DNA from: Shimia sp040370365
Lineage (GTDB): Bacteria > Pseudomonadota > Alphaproteobacteria > Rhodobacterales > Rhodobacteraceae
NCBI RefSeq assembly: GCF_040370365.1
Contig: NZ_BAABWQ010000005.1
Location: 1 to 64,000 of the forward strand
Reading direction: 5' to 3'
Length of the DNA: 64,000 nt
The position numbers were made by a program, and so were the translations under genes. Shown here piece by piece: positions 1 to 8,089 of this stretch. Within the stretch, counting starts at the first letter, position 1, and every line of letters begins with the position of its first letter. A model generated the notes under the pieces. The model saw only the letters and a list, made by a program, of their open reading frames with translations, was not told the DNA's origin and did no database searches.

Positions 1-1609
1 CAGAAAATTGACTCCCGAGCAGGCTCACCGCCTCCGGGAGATTTTCTTTTTCCAAACCTCCGTAAGCCTTTAAGATTCCAGCACAATCACCATGTAGCGT
101 GATCTTGTAGCCGTCTTGAGCCGCGGGATCAGGCTTAAGGACGACCTCCTCGATCATCTCAGCAAGGGCTTCGTGAGCGCGTTGAACAACAGCAGGGTCT
201 CGCTGCGTGTCTTCAAGCGAGCGCACCAGAGTGCTGTAAGCCACGGGCAGGTCCGGCATCACAAACGGTTCCTGTGTGGTGTGCTTAAGAGCGTCGAGAT
301 CGGCGACCAGCGCGACACGCTCTGCCTGTCGTTGCTCCAGACGCTCCTTGAGGAGAGCCGAGTGGCCAGCGCCATCTTCGATATGGTCCAACATCCGCGT
401 GATCTTCACGTCCAGCTTGATAATCGCTTTCTCCAGTCCCTTCTGGGTTCCACCAGCTGACTTTTGTTGTTCAGTGAGCGCTTTGCTGACTTGCGAGACA
501 AAATTCTGCAGGTTCTCTGGTGCCAGCAAGGTGGCCTTGAGGCTTGCGAGCACTCGGCCTTCGACCTGGACGCGCGTAATACTCGTGGCGTTGTCGCATG
601 TGCCTTTGCGCTTGCGCGTTGAGCAGCCGTAGCGGTCCCTGGCTTGGATCGCCATGTTGCCGCCACAGCAGCCGCATTTGAGCAGGCCGGACAGCAGGAA
701 CTTTTTGCGGTGCGCGCGGTTGAGAGCCAGACCGGTCTCCGGGTCTGTGGCCATCTCGCGTGAGATGGACTGCAAGCGGTCTGATACGGCGTCCCAAAGG
801 TCTTGTGGAAGGATCCGCAGATCGGGCGCATCGACGACGAGAGGTTCGGGACCCGGAATGGAGGTGCGCTTGCCTGTCTTGGGGTCTTTGCGAAACTTCA
901 TCTGACCATAGATGATTTGGCCGATGTAGGCGCGATTGCGTAGAATGCCGGTTTGGCGTTTTGCATTCCCTCGGATCGTCGATGATTGCCAAAGGCCACC
1001 GGAAGGACCAGAGACGCGTTCGGCGTTTAATGCAGCAGCGATCTTGGCTGGAGCCAACCCGTTCGCAAAATCTTCAAAGATACGACGAACGACGTCCGCC
1101 TTCTCTTCATTGATGACGCGGTTCTGGTCCGTGCCAGGCGAAACATCGTAGCCATAAGCCATGCCTGCTGCGACGCGACCTCGGTGTGTTGAGCCGACCT
1201 GACCACGTTTGGTTTTTGCGCCCAAATCTTTAGAAAACTGTTGCGCCATCATGCCAAAGACCGCCGCGTGAATTGGCGTAATCTCACCGGTGTTGACGGC
1301 ATGAAGGGACTGACCGCGAAACGCGAGTTGGTCGCACAGATCCGTAACGTCAGCAGTGCGTCGGCTTAGTCGGTCAATGGCTTCTGCCAGGACAATGTCA
1401 AACGCGCCAGCTTTGGAGTCACGCAACATGCGCTGGTAGTCTGGGCGTGCTGCAGATTGCCCCGACATCTCTTTGTCTATGTAGACGGCAGCGACCTCCC
1501 AGCCTTTGCTTTCCGCATAGGCGCGGCACAGGCGGATCTGGTCTTCAATGGAGCAAGCGTCTTGCAAGACCGAGGAATACCGAGCGTAGAGTGCGACAAG
1601 AAGAGCCAT
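1..1609 (-). CDS. Large serine recombinase (partial, runs off left edge)
   Basis: A large serine integrase/resolvase that would cut and join DNA at attachment sites to move the element. Reading the minus strand from the ATG at 1609 gives about 536 codons with no stop to the window edge, so the C-terminus is missing. The N-terminal catalytic domain has ARYSS near residues 9-13 (nucleophilic serine) and an AEAIDRLSRR arginine motif near residues 90-100. A recombinase zinc ribbon (LLSGLLKCGCCGGN, then two further Cys) lies around residues 300-330, followed by a coiled-coil-rich tail. AAGGA lies about 9 bases before the ATG, and the upstream small gene ends 2 bases before it. Such enzymes drive ICEs, mobilizable elements and prophages; the neighbouring relaxase favours a mobilizable element. 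Confidence 0.92.
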   Translation of the reverse strand, partial: MALLVALYARYSSVLQDACSIEDQIRLCRAYAESKGWEVAAVYIDKEMSGQSAARPDYQRMLRDSKAGAFDIVLAEAIDRLSRRTADVTDLCDQLAFRGQSLHAVNTGEITPIHAAVFGMMAQQFSKDLGAKTKRGQVGSTHRGRVAAGMAYGYDVSPGTDQNRVINEEKADVVRRIFEDFANGLAPAKIAAALNAERVSGPSGGLWQSSTIRGNAKRQTGILRNRAYIGQIIYGQMKFRKDPKTGKRTSIPGPEPLVVDAPDLRILPQDLWDAVSDRLQSISREMATDPETGLALNRAHRKKFLLSGLLKCGCCGGNMAIQARDRYGCSTRKRKGTCDNATSITRVQVEGRVLASLKATLLAPENLQNFVSQVSKALTEQQKSAGGTQKGLEKAIIKLDVKITRMLDHIEDGAGHSALLKERLEQRQAERVALVADLDALKHTTQEPFVMPDLPVAYSTLVRSLEDTQRDPAVVQRAHEALAEMIEEVVLKPDPAAQDGYKITLHGDCAGILKAYGGLEKENLPEAVSLLGSQFS

Positions 1610-1611
1610 AG

Positions 1612-1764
1612 CTATTGATCCTTTTTGGGGCGAGGTGCGTGGTTGTCGTTTGCGGCTGTAAGCGTCGCGATGTAGCGCTCAGCAAGAAGTCCAATAAGAA
1701 CTTCAACAGAAGCGGGGGAGCGGGCGGTGGTATCAGGCGTGGTCGACACGGGAGGTATCCTCAT
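1612..1764 (-). CDS. Small hypothetical protein upstream of the recombinase
   Basis: A 50-residue ORF starting MRIPPVSTTPD and ending in a basic tail (APRPKKDQ). Its stop lies 2 bases before the recombinase start, which suggests translational coupling. It contains a short helix (VEVLIGLLAERYIATL) followed by AANDNHA, and no recognisable domain. The reading frame is open further upstream to 2007, but that part reads like untranslated DNA. The start has no strong ribosome binding site, so the exact limit is uncertain. Function unknown; position suggests an accessory of the element's integration module. Confidence 0.5.
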   Translation of the reverse strand: MRIPPVSTTPDTTARSPASVEVLIGLLAERYIATLTAANDNHAPRPKKDQ

Positions 1765-1906
1765 CAGGGGGAAGCGAGCTTCCCGGTGGTTGTGATGAAG
1801 AAGATGAACTCTTTGAAAATCCGCCAAGCTGGTTTGAAAAGAAAGTTGGTAGGCCTGACGAAAAATCCGCCAGGCCATTGATTTGTAATGAAAAGAAATT
1901 TGCGAT

Positions 1907-2329
1907 TTAGTCGCGAATACCTCGATGCCAGCCCACGTCGCGCTCCGCGGCGAGCAGGTCACGCACGCGATTGGAAAGCGAAATTGCTTGCTGAAGTTGG
2001 TGCGCAATCCGGTCGAAAACCTCCGCGCAATCTTCCGGGTGTTCTATGTCGGCGATCTGCGTTCTGATGGCATGTGCAGCGTCTACAAAACGATCGTTTA
2101 GTAAACGTCGCGTCTCCACAGCCTGCCGAAGTTCTGTGATGTTTGCGGCTGTCGAGCGGTCAAGCTGTATCGCCAGAGACGAGAGGTCTTCGAGGGCTTT
2201 GCGCGCGGCTTGCAGGCCGTTTGCGGTGAGTTCTTCCAAGCGGTCGAAGTCATCTCGAGGCGGCGGCTGCAAGAACAACGCAACGCGGTGTGAATTGTCG
2301 TTCGGGAAATGTGTTGGGGCAGGGATCAT
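1907..2329 (-). CDS. Hypothetical helical accessory protein of the mobile element
   Basis: A 140-residue protein starting MIPAPTHFPNDN. The start at 2329 is chosen over 2431 because an AGAAAGAG purine run precedes it. From about residue 35 onward it is almost wholly alpha-helical and charged (ELTANGLQAARKALEDLSS, then further heptad-like helices), which suggests a coiled coil. I recognise no family. It is co-directional with the recombinase and the two genes upstream, so it is probably part of the same transcript of element genes. Function unknown. Confidence 0.6.
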   Translation of the reverse strand: MIPAPTHFPNDNSHRVALFLQPPPRDDFDRLEELTANGLQAARKALEDLSSLAIQLDRSTAANITELRQAVETRRLLNDRFVDAAHAIRTQIADIEHPEDCAEVFDRIAHQLQQAISLSNRVRDLLAAERDVGWHRGIRD

Positions 2330-2440
2330 TGTGTCTCTTTCTGGGTAGGGCGAGCACCTGCCGACCTCACTTCGAAGGTCGGCAAGCGCTGGCGAAATGG
2401 AAGCAGGTTGCAGGCGCATCGGCGCCTCCAAGCATTTTGA

Positions 2441-2875
2441 TCAGGTCATATCTTGCCCACGCAGGGTCTGTGCGATTTGCTCAGACCGACGTAGACGACC
2501 GAGGGTCAAAAGCGCTCTATGCAGCTCCATCAAAGGCTGGATCTTCTCGTGCAGATCCTGAACTCCTGGGCGGAGTATCTGTTTAAGGGGCCTGCCAGCG
2601 GTGTGTCGTGATGAGACTGGGACATCTGTGTGTGGTCCAGCCTCCGCAACTGCCGTCAATGGCTGCAGAACTTGTTCCAGAGCGTCGAGATCAAGCGCAG
2701 AAAAAATCTTCTCTTGTGAAATCCGGGCAGACAGCCGTCGCGCAGCGTCCGCACTTCTTCGATCAATCCAATATCCTGAAATTTGATCCAGCGCGTTGTG
2801 CGCGCTGGAAGCCAGTGTCAGTGCCTGAAACACCGCTGCCTGGATCGGGTCATAATCGAGATTTGGCTCAGACAT
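2441..2875 (-). CDS. Hypothetical helical protein downstream of the PemK/MazF-like gene
   Basis: A 144-residue protein starting MSEPNLDYDPIQAAVFQALT. The start at 2875 overlaps the end of the upstream PemK/MazF-like gene by 8 bases, pointing to translational coupling. It is predominantly helical with a polar linker in the middle and no signal peptide or membrane segment. The longer in-frame start at 3007 is rejected because it would lie deep inside the neighbour. It is not a recognisable MazE/PemI antitoxin (no AbrB-like N-terminus), so a toxin-antitoxin pairing is possible only by position. Confidence 0.6.
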   Translation of the reverse strand: MSEPNLDYDPIQAAVFQALTLASSAHNALDQISGYWIDRRSADAARRLSARISQEKIFSALDLDALEQVLQPLTAVAEAGPHTDVPVSSRHTAGRPLKQILRPGVQDLHEKIQPLMELHRALLTLGRLRRSEQIAQTLRGQDMT

Positions 2876-3413
2876 TGAGCGTCTCCCATGTCGTTTTGTG
2901 GGTTGGAGAACGCCGTTCGACCGTGACCGGACGAAGGCCGCCGGCGTCGCGGCGCTGACGTCTGAGAAAATCACGCCGGATATCGCGTTCTGCGTGAATG
3001 CGTGCACGCACGCGGTGCATGCGATCGCTTGCCGGTCCGGTCAGGCGCCCGAGCACTGGCGTGCCAACTTCTGCGCTCAATTCAAAGCCTGGATGATCGA
3101 GCGACACGAGGACCCTCCGGGCGGCATTGAAGCGTGTTGGTCGGTGAAGCGCTGCGGGCGCGCGATCATTCTCGGAACGCACATCGACGCAGTAATCGGC
3201 TTTGCGGGATCGTGGATTGGAGGTGCCGTAGGCGAGAGATGCGAAGCGGCCGACGTCGGTCTCCTCTACATCGAGCACGAGAGCGGGGCGGACTTTGGGA
3301 TCGTTTGATCCGTCAGTCTCATGAGGAAAACGAAATGCGACCACGTCGCCGGTTTGCAACCTGTCTTGCCACACGGCTGGCAGCACAACGTCTGGGGAAA
3401 GGATATCGGTCAT
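2868..3413 (-). CDS. PemK/MazF-family-like protein
   Basis: A 181-residue protein with an N-terminal PemK/MazF-like SH3-type barrel: GDVVAFRFPHETDG near residues 22-35, then KVRPALVLDVEE, matching the family pattern of a G-D-V/I strand followed by R-P-A/V-hydrophobic. The family includes endoribonuclease toxins. The second half (from about residue 120) is arginine-rich and not part of the barrel. Start 3413 is preferred to 3434 because GGAG lies about 7 bases before it. The next gene overlaps it by 8 bases. No canonical antitoxin is visible on either side, so it may be a solitary or repurposed family member. Toxicity is an inference. Confidence 0.7.
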   Translation of the reverse strand: MTDILSPDVVLPAVWQDRLQTGDVVAFRFPHETDGSNDPKVRPALVLDVEETDVGRFASLAYGTSNPRSRKADYCVDVRSENDRAPAALHRPTRFNAARRVLVSLDHPGFELSAEVGTPVLGRLTGPASDRMHRVRARIHAERDIRRDFLRRQRRDAGGLRPVTVERRSPTHKTTWETLNV

Positions 3414-3544
3414 TGGGATCTCCAATTGGATCAAACATCACGTCTTCTTCTGAACCGGGGCTGGTCCCCGTTCTCAGATGCGCGACACAAAGTCTGCGCA
3501 GTTGAGAACGGGCGTCCTGTCCTGTGCGGTATCGCAACTTCATA

Positions 3545-3905
3545 GCGCTGGAAGGGGTTTGGGGAAGGTCGGCGCAAGGACCTTCTTCAAGAGCACGGGG
3601 TTTTGGGGTGGTATGCGGAATACCCCCTGAGCCTGTCAGGAGACGCCTTTGGTTTGCAAAGGAGCGTGGCGAACGTTCCTTTGCCGCCCACGGCGCAGGT
3701 GGCCTGCGGCAGCACGGGGTTTGGGGCAGGGCCCCGACGAACGCCAGCCAGAGCGGTTTCCATGGGAAACTGCGCGGGCTGATTAGTGAGTAACTTTCCC
3801 TGCGCAGCCAAGCAGCGCTCTGGTCAAGGTGGTGCCTCAAACCTGTGATGCACAAGTTTGCAACAGCGGACCCACTTCCCGTCCTCACAATGAGAGGGCG
3901 ACATT
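3545..3905. other. Non-coding leader of the relaxase gene, candidate oriT/iteron region
   Basis: About 360 bases without a credible gene between the divergent minus-strand genes and the relaxase. It contains three G-rich repeats (GGGGTTTGGGG at 3554-3564, GGGGTTTTGGGG at 3597-3608, GGGGTTTGGGG at 3716-3726). The last two share the flank GCAC just before the G run. Several interrupted inverted repeats follow, for example AAAGGA/TTCCTTT around 3657-3682. Relaxases of the MobV class usually act at an oriT just upstream of their own gene, so this is the natural oriT candidate. The known pMV158-type nick sequence is not seen. Confidence 0.4.
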
Positions 3906-5120
3906 ATGGGGGAAGACATCAAGACCGCCGACACGCGACATCCGGTGGTGTTGCGGATGGAGGGGCTCTTTCCAGCAGATCTGGCCGGCTATGAGCGGCA
4001 TCGCACGCGAAAAGGCGGTGATCTTGGTCACGTGGATGAGACACGCTCAAACCGCAACCGACGCCTGATCGGCGAGGAGGATTGGGGGCAACGGGCGCTT
4101 GCCGAGATCGCAGAGATGCGGGCGGAGAACTTTGCCAATGAGCTTGAAGGACTGCAAAAGAGGCGGCGCAGGGCAGAGATGGCGAAGCGCATAGTCGAAG
4201 GCCCGAAAGACCCCTGGCGGGGCACGCGGCATGGTCCTTTGCGTGAAGTGATCATCACGGCGCACCAGAATTGGTTTGCGGCCTTTGATCAAGACAACAT
4301 CAATGACTTGTTTGGCGAAAGTCGCGAGGAGCGCTTTGAGCAGGCCGCTGTGGACTGGCTTAGAGACAGCTTTGGCGAGGACGTCATTCACGCACGCGCG
4401 GATCTTGATGAGACTACGTATCACATCCATGCGATTGTGATGCCGCGCTCGCGAACCAAGGATGGGCGCAAGATGTTGCAGCCGTCCGTGCATCCACACA
4501 TCAAAGATTATGAGAAGGCGCAGGACAGTGTGGGGGAGTGGTTCTCAGAGCTTGGATTGAAACGCGGTGAGCGACGAAAACAGGCGTTGCGGGAGGCGGT
4601 GCAGAGGCACCGTGAAGAGCAAGTAGTGGAGGGCAAAACTAAAAGGGAACCAGCCAACCTTCCACAGCATGTGGAGCATGTCAGCCCGCGTGAATGGCGT
4701 GAAAAAAAGGAGCGGCAGTTGGCCGACCGTGAAGCCAGCGTAGCCAAGCGCGAGAAAGAAGCCGCGACCAACATAAAGATCGCGAAGGCTGTCGCCGCCG
4801 GAGATCCCAAAGTGCTCGAAGAGATAGCGCGACGGCAGGGCACATCCTTCGCCGGGAGCCTGTTCGGAAAAGCCTTTGAGGCTCTACGCCGAAAGGCCCG
4901 CGAGGTGGAAAGGCAGGAAGCCTGGGCTGAAGTGCAGTCTCACTTTGAAGAGATCAAAGCGGCAGATGACGCGATTGTGGAAGCGGCTGCTGCGTTGCCA
5001 GAGGCGGCGCGCAAGAAGATCGTTGAGGCACGCAAGTCGTTAGTGGGGCGCATCACCGCGTTCAAGCGGGCGGTTCACAAGTGGACGAAGCCAAACCTCA
5101 AAGACGGTCCGGAAGTTTGA
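3906..5120 (+). CDS. MobV/Pre-family relaxase (plasmid mobilization protein)
   Basis: A 404-residue relaxase of the Pre/MobV type, which nicks DNA at oriT and pilots the strand during conjugative mobilization. The N-terminus carries YERHRTRKGG then HVDETRSNRNRRL (about residues 27-55), the arginine/histidine/asparagine motif of the family. Near residues 160-180 is DLDETTYHIHAIVMP, the HxDExxPHxH-like metal-binding motif with Tyr in place of Pro. The C-terminal half is a long charged coiled coil. The ATG at 3906 follows a GAGAGGG purine run. It needs a conjugation machine from another element, since none is present in the window. Confidence 0.9.
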   Translation: MGEDIKTADTRHPVVLRMEGLFPADLAGYERHRTRKGGDLGHVDETRSNRNRRLIGEEDWGQRALAEIAEMRAENFANELEGLQKRRRRAEMAKRIVEGPKDPWRGTRHGPLREVIITAHQNWFAAFDQDNINDLFGESREERFEQAAVDWLRDSFGEDVIHARADLDETTYHIHAIVMPRSRTKDGRKMLQPSVHPHIKDYEKAQDSVGEWFSELGLKRGERRKQALREAVQRHREEQVVEGKTKREPANLPQHVEHVSPREWREKKERQLADREASVAKREKEAATNIKIAKAVAAGDPKVLEEIARRQGTSFAGSLFGKAFEALRRKAREVERQEAWAEVQSHFEEIKAADDAIVEAAAALPEAARKKIVEARKSLVGRITAFKRAVHKWTKPNLKDGPEV

Positions 5121-5265
5121 AGGGAGTCAAACCTCTCCCAAACCATTTTGCTCGCTTGGGCAACGAAACAATCTTTTGAGTGTCGGCGGCAGCGAAAAGC
5201 CTCCGTCGGCATTCGTCGGGAGCGATTGTTCCCTAAACTCACAAGGTCAAAAAAGGAGAATTCCT

Positions 5266-5598
5266 ATGGACCTGACTACAAACCTCTCTTCGACGCAGTT
5301 GCGCGCCATTGGCGTCATTGCAGACATCGGCAAAACTCAAGCCGAAGACACAGCGAAAATCCTTGAGGCTTTTGCTGCCACTTTGCCTGCGTTCCTGAAA
5401 GCGGCAAACGAAGACGAAGTCTTTGGCCGCAAAGTGTTCGTGCTCTTTGAAGCCGTTGCCAAAACTGGCGACGCCAAGAAGATTCAACGTCACCCACTGC
5501 GCCCCGAAGGGATCGACCCTGAGGTCGAAAAACTACGGGAGGCACGGAAGCCTAAACCTAAGGCGGAGACAAAAGACGAGCCAAAGCCCGAAGCGTGA
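5266..5598 (+). CDS. Small hypothetical mobilization-associated protein
   Basis: A 110-residue protein starting MDLTTNLSSTQLRAIGVIAD. The ATG at 5266 has an excellent AAAAGGAG ribosome binding site, so the longer frame from 5176 is not used. It is helical in the first 80 residues (QAEDTAKILEAFAATLPAFL) and ends in a Lys/Glu/Pro-rich tail. It follows the relaxase in the same direction, so it may be a relaxase accessory. I recognise no family. A decayed relative lies at 41610-41960, which shows that this gene and its convergent neighbour travel together. Confidence 0.75.
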   Translation: MDLTTNLSSTQLRAIGVIADIGKTQAEDTAKILEAFAATLPAFLKAANEDEVFGRKVFVLFEAVAKTGDAKKIQRHPLRPEGIDPEVEKLREARKPKPKAETKDEPKPEA

Positions 5599-5626
5599 TG
5601 CGCTTGCTGCATGCGTCACAAACAAA

Positions 5627-5650
5627 AGGGCGCGGCACATGCCGCGCCCT
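5627..5650. terminator. Bidirectional terminator hairpin
   Basis: A perfect 11-bp inverted repeat (AGGGCGCGGCA / TGCCGCGCCCT) with a 2-base centre, flanked by AAAA on the left and TTAT on the right. It sits between two convergent genes and could stop transcription from both sides. A degenerate equivalent is present at about 41927-41953 in the decayed copy. Confidence 0.75.
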
Positions 5651-5666
5651 TATGCGTATTGAGGAA

Positions 5667-5873
5667 CTATGTCGGCTCCTCGGGCCAGATCGCCGCGTTG
5701 AAACGATCAAGTAAAGCCGTGAGTTCCGAGTGGGTGTAGAGGTCCGACGCTTCGATCGCCTTGCCGATTGCAAGCCAGTGCAAAGCCTGAGCTTTGATCG
5801 TCCGGTCATTAAGAGCGGCCTCTCGGCGGAGATGTTCGTAAAGAGCGGGACGAAGAGTGATGTAGCGGGGCAT
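5667..5873 (-). CDS. ParD-like ribbon-helix-helix protein
   Basis: A 68-residue protein starting MPRYITLRPALYEHLRREAA. The short start strand (YITLRPALYEHL) followed by RTIKAQALHWLAIGKAIE is the pattern of the ParD-like antitoxin family (RSI..Q..HW..IGRAIE). It would bind DNA as a dimer and repress transcription. GGAAAGG precedes the ATG at 5873, so the longer frame to 5963 is not used. No toxin partner lies next to it, so it may instead regulate mobilization genes. It converges on the 5266 gene across a shared hairpin. Confidence 0.7.
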   Translation of the reverse strand: MPRYITLRPALYEHLRREAALNDRTIKAQALHWLAIGKAIEASDLYTHSELTALLDRFNAAIWPEEPT

Positions 5874-6143
5874 GGGAGGCCTTTCCAATCTGATGCGCTG
5901 CAAGCAAAAGCGCAGAAGATTGGGAAAGGGATGCAATCGGCCCCAACCGGACATTGCTCGCAATAAAATTCGCTGCGATGCAGCTTGCGGTTAGCGGTCA
6001 TTCAATCAAGCAGTGCATTCTGCTTGCTGGATGAAGACGTTCAAGCCAACATCATTGGGCATGCCATTCAAAGCCCAACGCAGGTGATGTTCTCGCCGAA
6101 AAATTGAAGAGATGAATTTTACCTACCTCAAAGGAATTACACC

Positions 6144-7076
6144 GTGAACGATGAGAACGATAAATTAAAGGCATTGATGGGCGCAAAACGCTTCGATGTT
6201 GAACATGCTTTAGCGATGTACGCTCTCAGCTTCTTTCATTTTCCTGCAAAGCAACTCTACGATAGCGATCTATTAAAAAGGCTAGGTGAGAGAGTGCAAA
6301 ACTCCCACATCTACTTAGTGGGATTTGTGCCAAGAATCGACTTGGTGGGCGTTCGACAGAACGGACGAAAGCTCCTAGTCGAATTCAAAAGAAACGGAGC
6401 AGCTTTAGAAGTGGAGCTCCCATTACCTGAGGGACTTGAACTCGATTACGTTGAAGAGACATGGCATCTAACCGACGAAGAAGGAAACCGCTTTGCTCCT
6501 ACTGACGAGCAATTGATGCAAGCGTTAACTCTGCAGCATGGGATCCCAGAATTTGAAGTCGTCTACGTCGGGCGAGCATACGGCAAAGGTGGTTCACGTA
6601 GTGCCATAGATCGGCTTCGCAAACACGAGACGTTGCAGAAAATCGCACTTACGGGAGTGCCAGACGGATACCGACTTGAACTACTCTTGCTTGAGATCGA
6701 GCCAGCAACCACGATGTTCACTGTTTTGAACCCTTGGGCGAAAGACTCTTCAGCAGGCCAAGATCGGATCGGCCAAGGCCTGGACAAGTTATTCGGCACT
6801 AGTGAGCATGAACGTATAACACTCTACGAAGCGTCTCTCATTCGTCACTTTCGCCCACCCTACAATACCGAATTCAAGAATAGCTTCCCTTCGACTAATC
6901 TAAAGGTATTGGCAGACTGCTATGATAAGGATTTCGCTGCCGTAGTAGCTGAAATTTGCTTCGATGTTCCTCCGTTTCAACTGTTCTCAGAGTCAGCTCC
7001 AGTTCAACGCGACATTGTTATTCGACACGACCTTCACAATGACGAAGATCGGAAGATTTTCTTTTCTAAGGGGTAA
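6144..7076 (+). CDS. GIY-YIG-like nuclease-domain protein, putative defence gene
   Basis: A 310-residue protein starting at a GTG (6144) with AAAGGA upstream. Residues 138-162 (FEVVYVGRAYGKGG, then IDRLRKHETL) resemble the first GIY-YIG strand, arginine helix and histidine. Residues 228-243 (YEASLIRHFRPPYNTEF) match the catalytic Glu and the conserved P-x-Asn near the family's C-terminus. The GIY triplet is degenerate (VVYVGR). Residues 1-130 form an unrecognised N-terminal domain. By eye its base composition is clearly more AT-rich than its neighbours, which suggests separate acquisition. No partner gene is close enough to form an operon, so it may be a stand-alone restriction or antiphage nuclease; that role is inferred. 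Confidence 0.55.
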   Translation: MNDENDKLKALMGAKRFDVEHALAMYALSFFHFPAKQLYDSDLLKRLGERVQNSHIYLVGFVPRIDLVGVRQNGRKLLVEFKRNGAALEVELPLPEGLELDYVEETWHLTDEEGNRFAPTDEQLMQALTLQHGIPEFEVVYVGRAYGKGGSRSAIDRLRKHETLQKIALTGVPDGYRLELLLLEIEPATTMFTVLNPWAKDSSAGQDRIGQGLDKLFGTSEHERITLYEASLIRHFRPPYNTEFKNSFPSTNLKVLADCYDKDFAAVVAEICFDVPPFQLFSESAPVQRDIVIRHDLHNDEDRKIFFSKG

Positions 7077-7285
7077 CAATCCTCTTATCATTTCATCCCT
7101 TCAATGACTGCTTTCAATGTATCGATCCACGGCCAGTCAAACCAGTTGTTCGACCAATAAGCATGGAACTTCATTCATTCTCGCATAGGGTCATATCAAA
7201 TGGGCGCTCGACATAGTTGAGAGCTTGCCGCTGAGGTTCGCCCCGTGATAGAAACGCACAGAGCAAGGATTAATCGTGTATCTGG

Positions 7286-8089
7286 ATGAGTATTGAACCA
7301 CTGCGGAAACGCAAAACCAGCGGCGAACTCTATACGCGACGATCGCCAACAAAACAGTACATCGAGAAGAGCCTTGCTTGGTCCTTAGAGGATTTGCTTG
7401 ACCGCGCGTCCATTCGGGATCGGCGACATAGCGACTATGTCCCGTCGGAAGTACTCGTCTACCATCTGCGCCAGACAAAGTCTGACAATTCAGACGGTCG
7501 GTTCATTCAGCTCTACGACATTCTTCGCGATCGTGTTGAAGCCGCGTGTCCGCGAGCAAACCGGCACGTAGGTGAAAAAGTCCATGAAGATGCGCGTCTT
7601 TCTGAAATACGCGACGCGACCGTCAATCATGTCACGGAGCTGATGTTCACCGACCGGCAGGTTTATGATGAGCAACTCGATATCTATGAAGTTGTCTTCG
7701 ACAAGGCGGTGCGTGCGGCCCACATAACGAAGCTTCGCAAAGTAAACCGGCGGGAAAACGCGAATGAGGACACGGAGGACGAAGTCACCGGCGATGTGCG
7801 CGCCGCCGTCGAAGCCGCTCTCGAGCGTTACAAGAAAGTCAGCCTCACGGCTGAAGAGGATCTCGATTACCGGATTCACCTGCGTGATGCGATTAACGCT
7901 CTACCGACAAACGAACGAGAGGTGATTGATTTGATGCTCGCAGACATTCCTATTGAGACGAACAAAGATGGCGAACCCTCGATGACGGAGCTTTTGGGCT
8001 GCGTTGAAAAGACTGTGCGCAACCGGCGCGATCGAGCTTTTGCAAAAATCCGGCAAGCGCTGGAACTGGAGGTTCATGATGGCCGATAG
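7286..8089 (+). CDS. Sigma-factor region-4-like protein, first gene of the ubiquitin-like module
   Basis: A 267-residue protein whose C-terminal part (about residues 195-262) resembles the sigma-70 region 4 helix-turn-helix: LRDAINALPTNEREVIDLML, then TELLGCVEKTVRNRRDRAFAKIRQAL. The first 190 residues are helical and charged and do not show a clear region 2, so it may not be a functional sigma factor. The start lacks a strong ribosome binding site. It overlaps the next gene by 14 bases and leads a six-gene run ending at 14715, so it could control that run or act within it. The family assignment of the N-terminal part is open. Confidence 0.6.
   Translation: MSIEPLRKRKTSGELYTRRSPTKQYIEKSLAWSLEDLLDRASIRDRRHSDYVPSEVLVYHLRQTKSDNSDGRFIQLYDILRDRVEAACPRANRHVGEKVHEDARLSEIRDATVNHVTELMFTDRQVYDEQLDIYEVVFDKAVRAAHITKLRKVNRRENANEDTEDEVTGDVRAAVEAALERYKKVSLTAEEDLDYRIHLRDAINALPTNEREVIDLMLADIPIETNKDGEPSMTELLGCVEKTVRNRRDRAFAKIRQALELEVHDGR

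Noticed and set aside
3319..3888. A 189-codon open frame on the minus strand upstream of the PemK/MazF-like gene
   Set aside because: Its composition (many Pro, Arg, Ser, no secondary-structure pattern) is that of translated non-coding GC-rich DNA, it has no ribosome binding site, and it overlaps the likely oriT region.
7286..8089. Calling the first gene of the module a true ECF sigma factor
   Set aside because: Only the region-4-like C-terminus is recognisable; no convincing region 2 is seen, so the call was kept at sigma-region-4-like.
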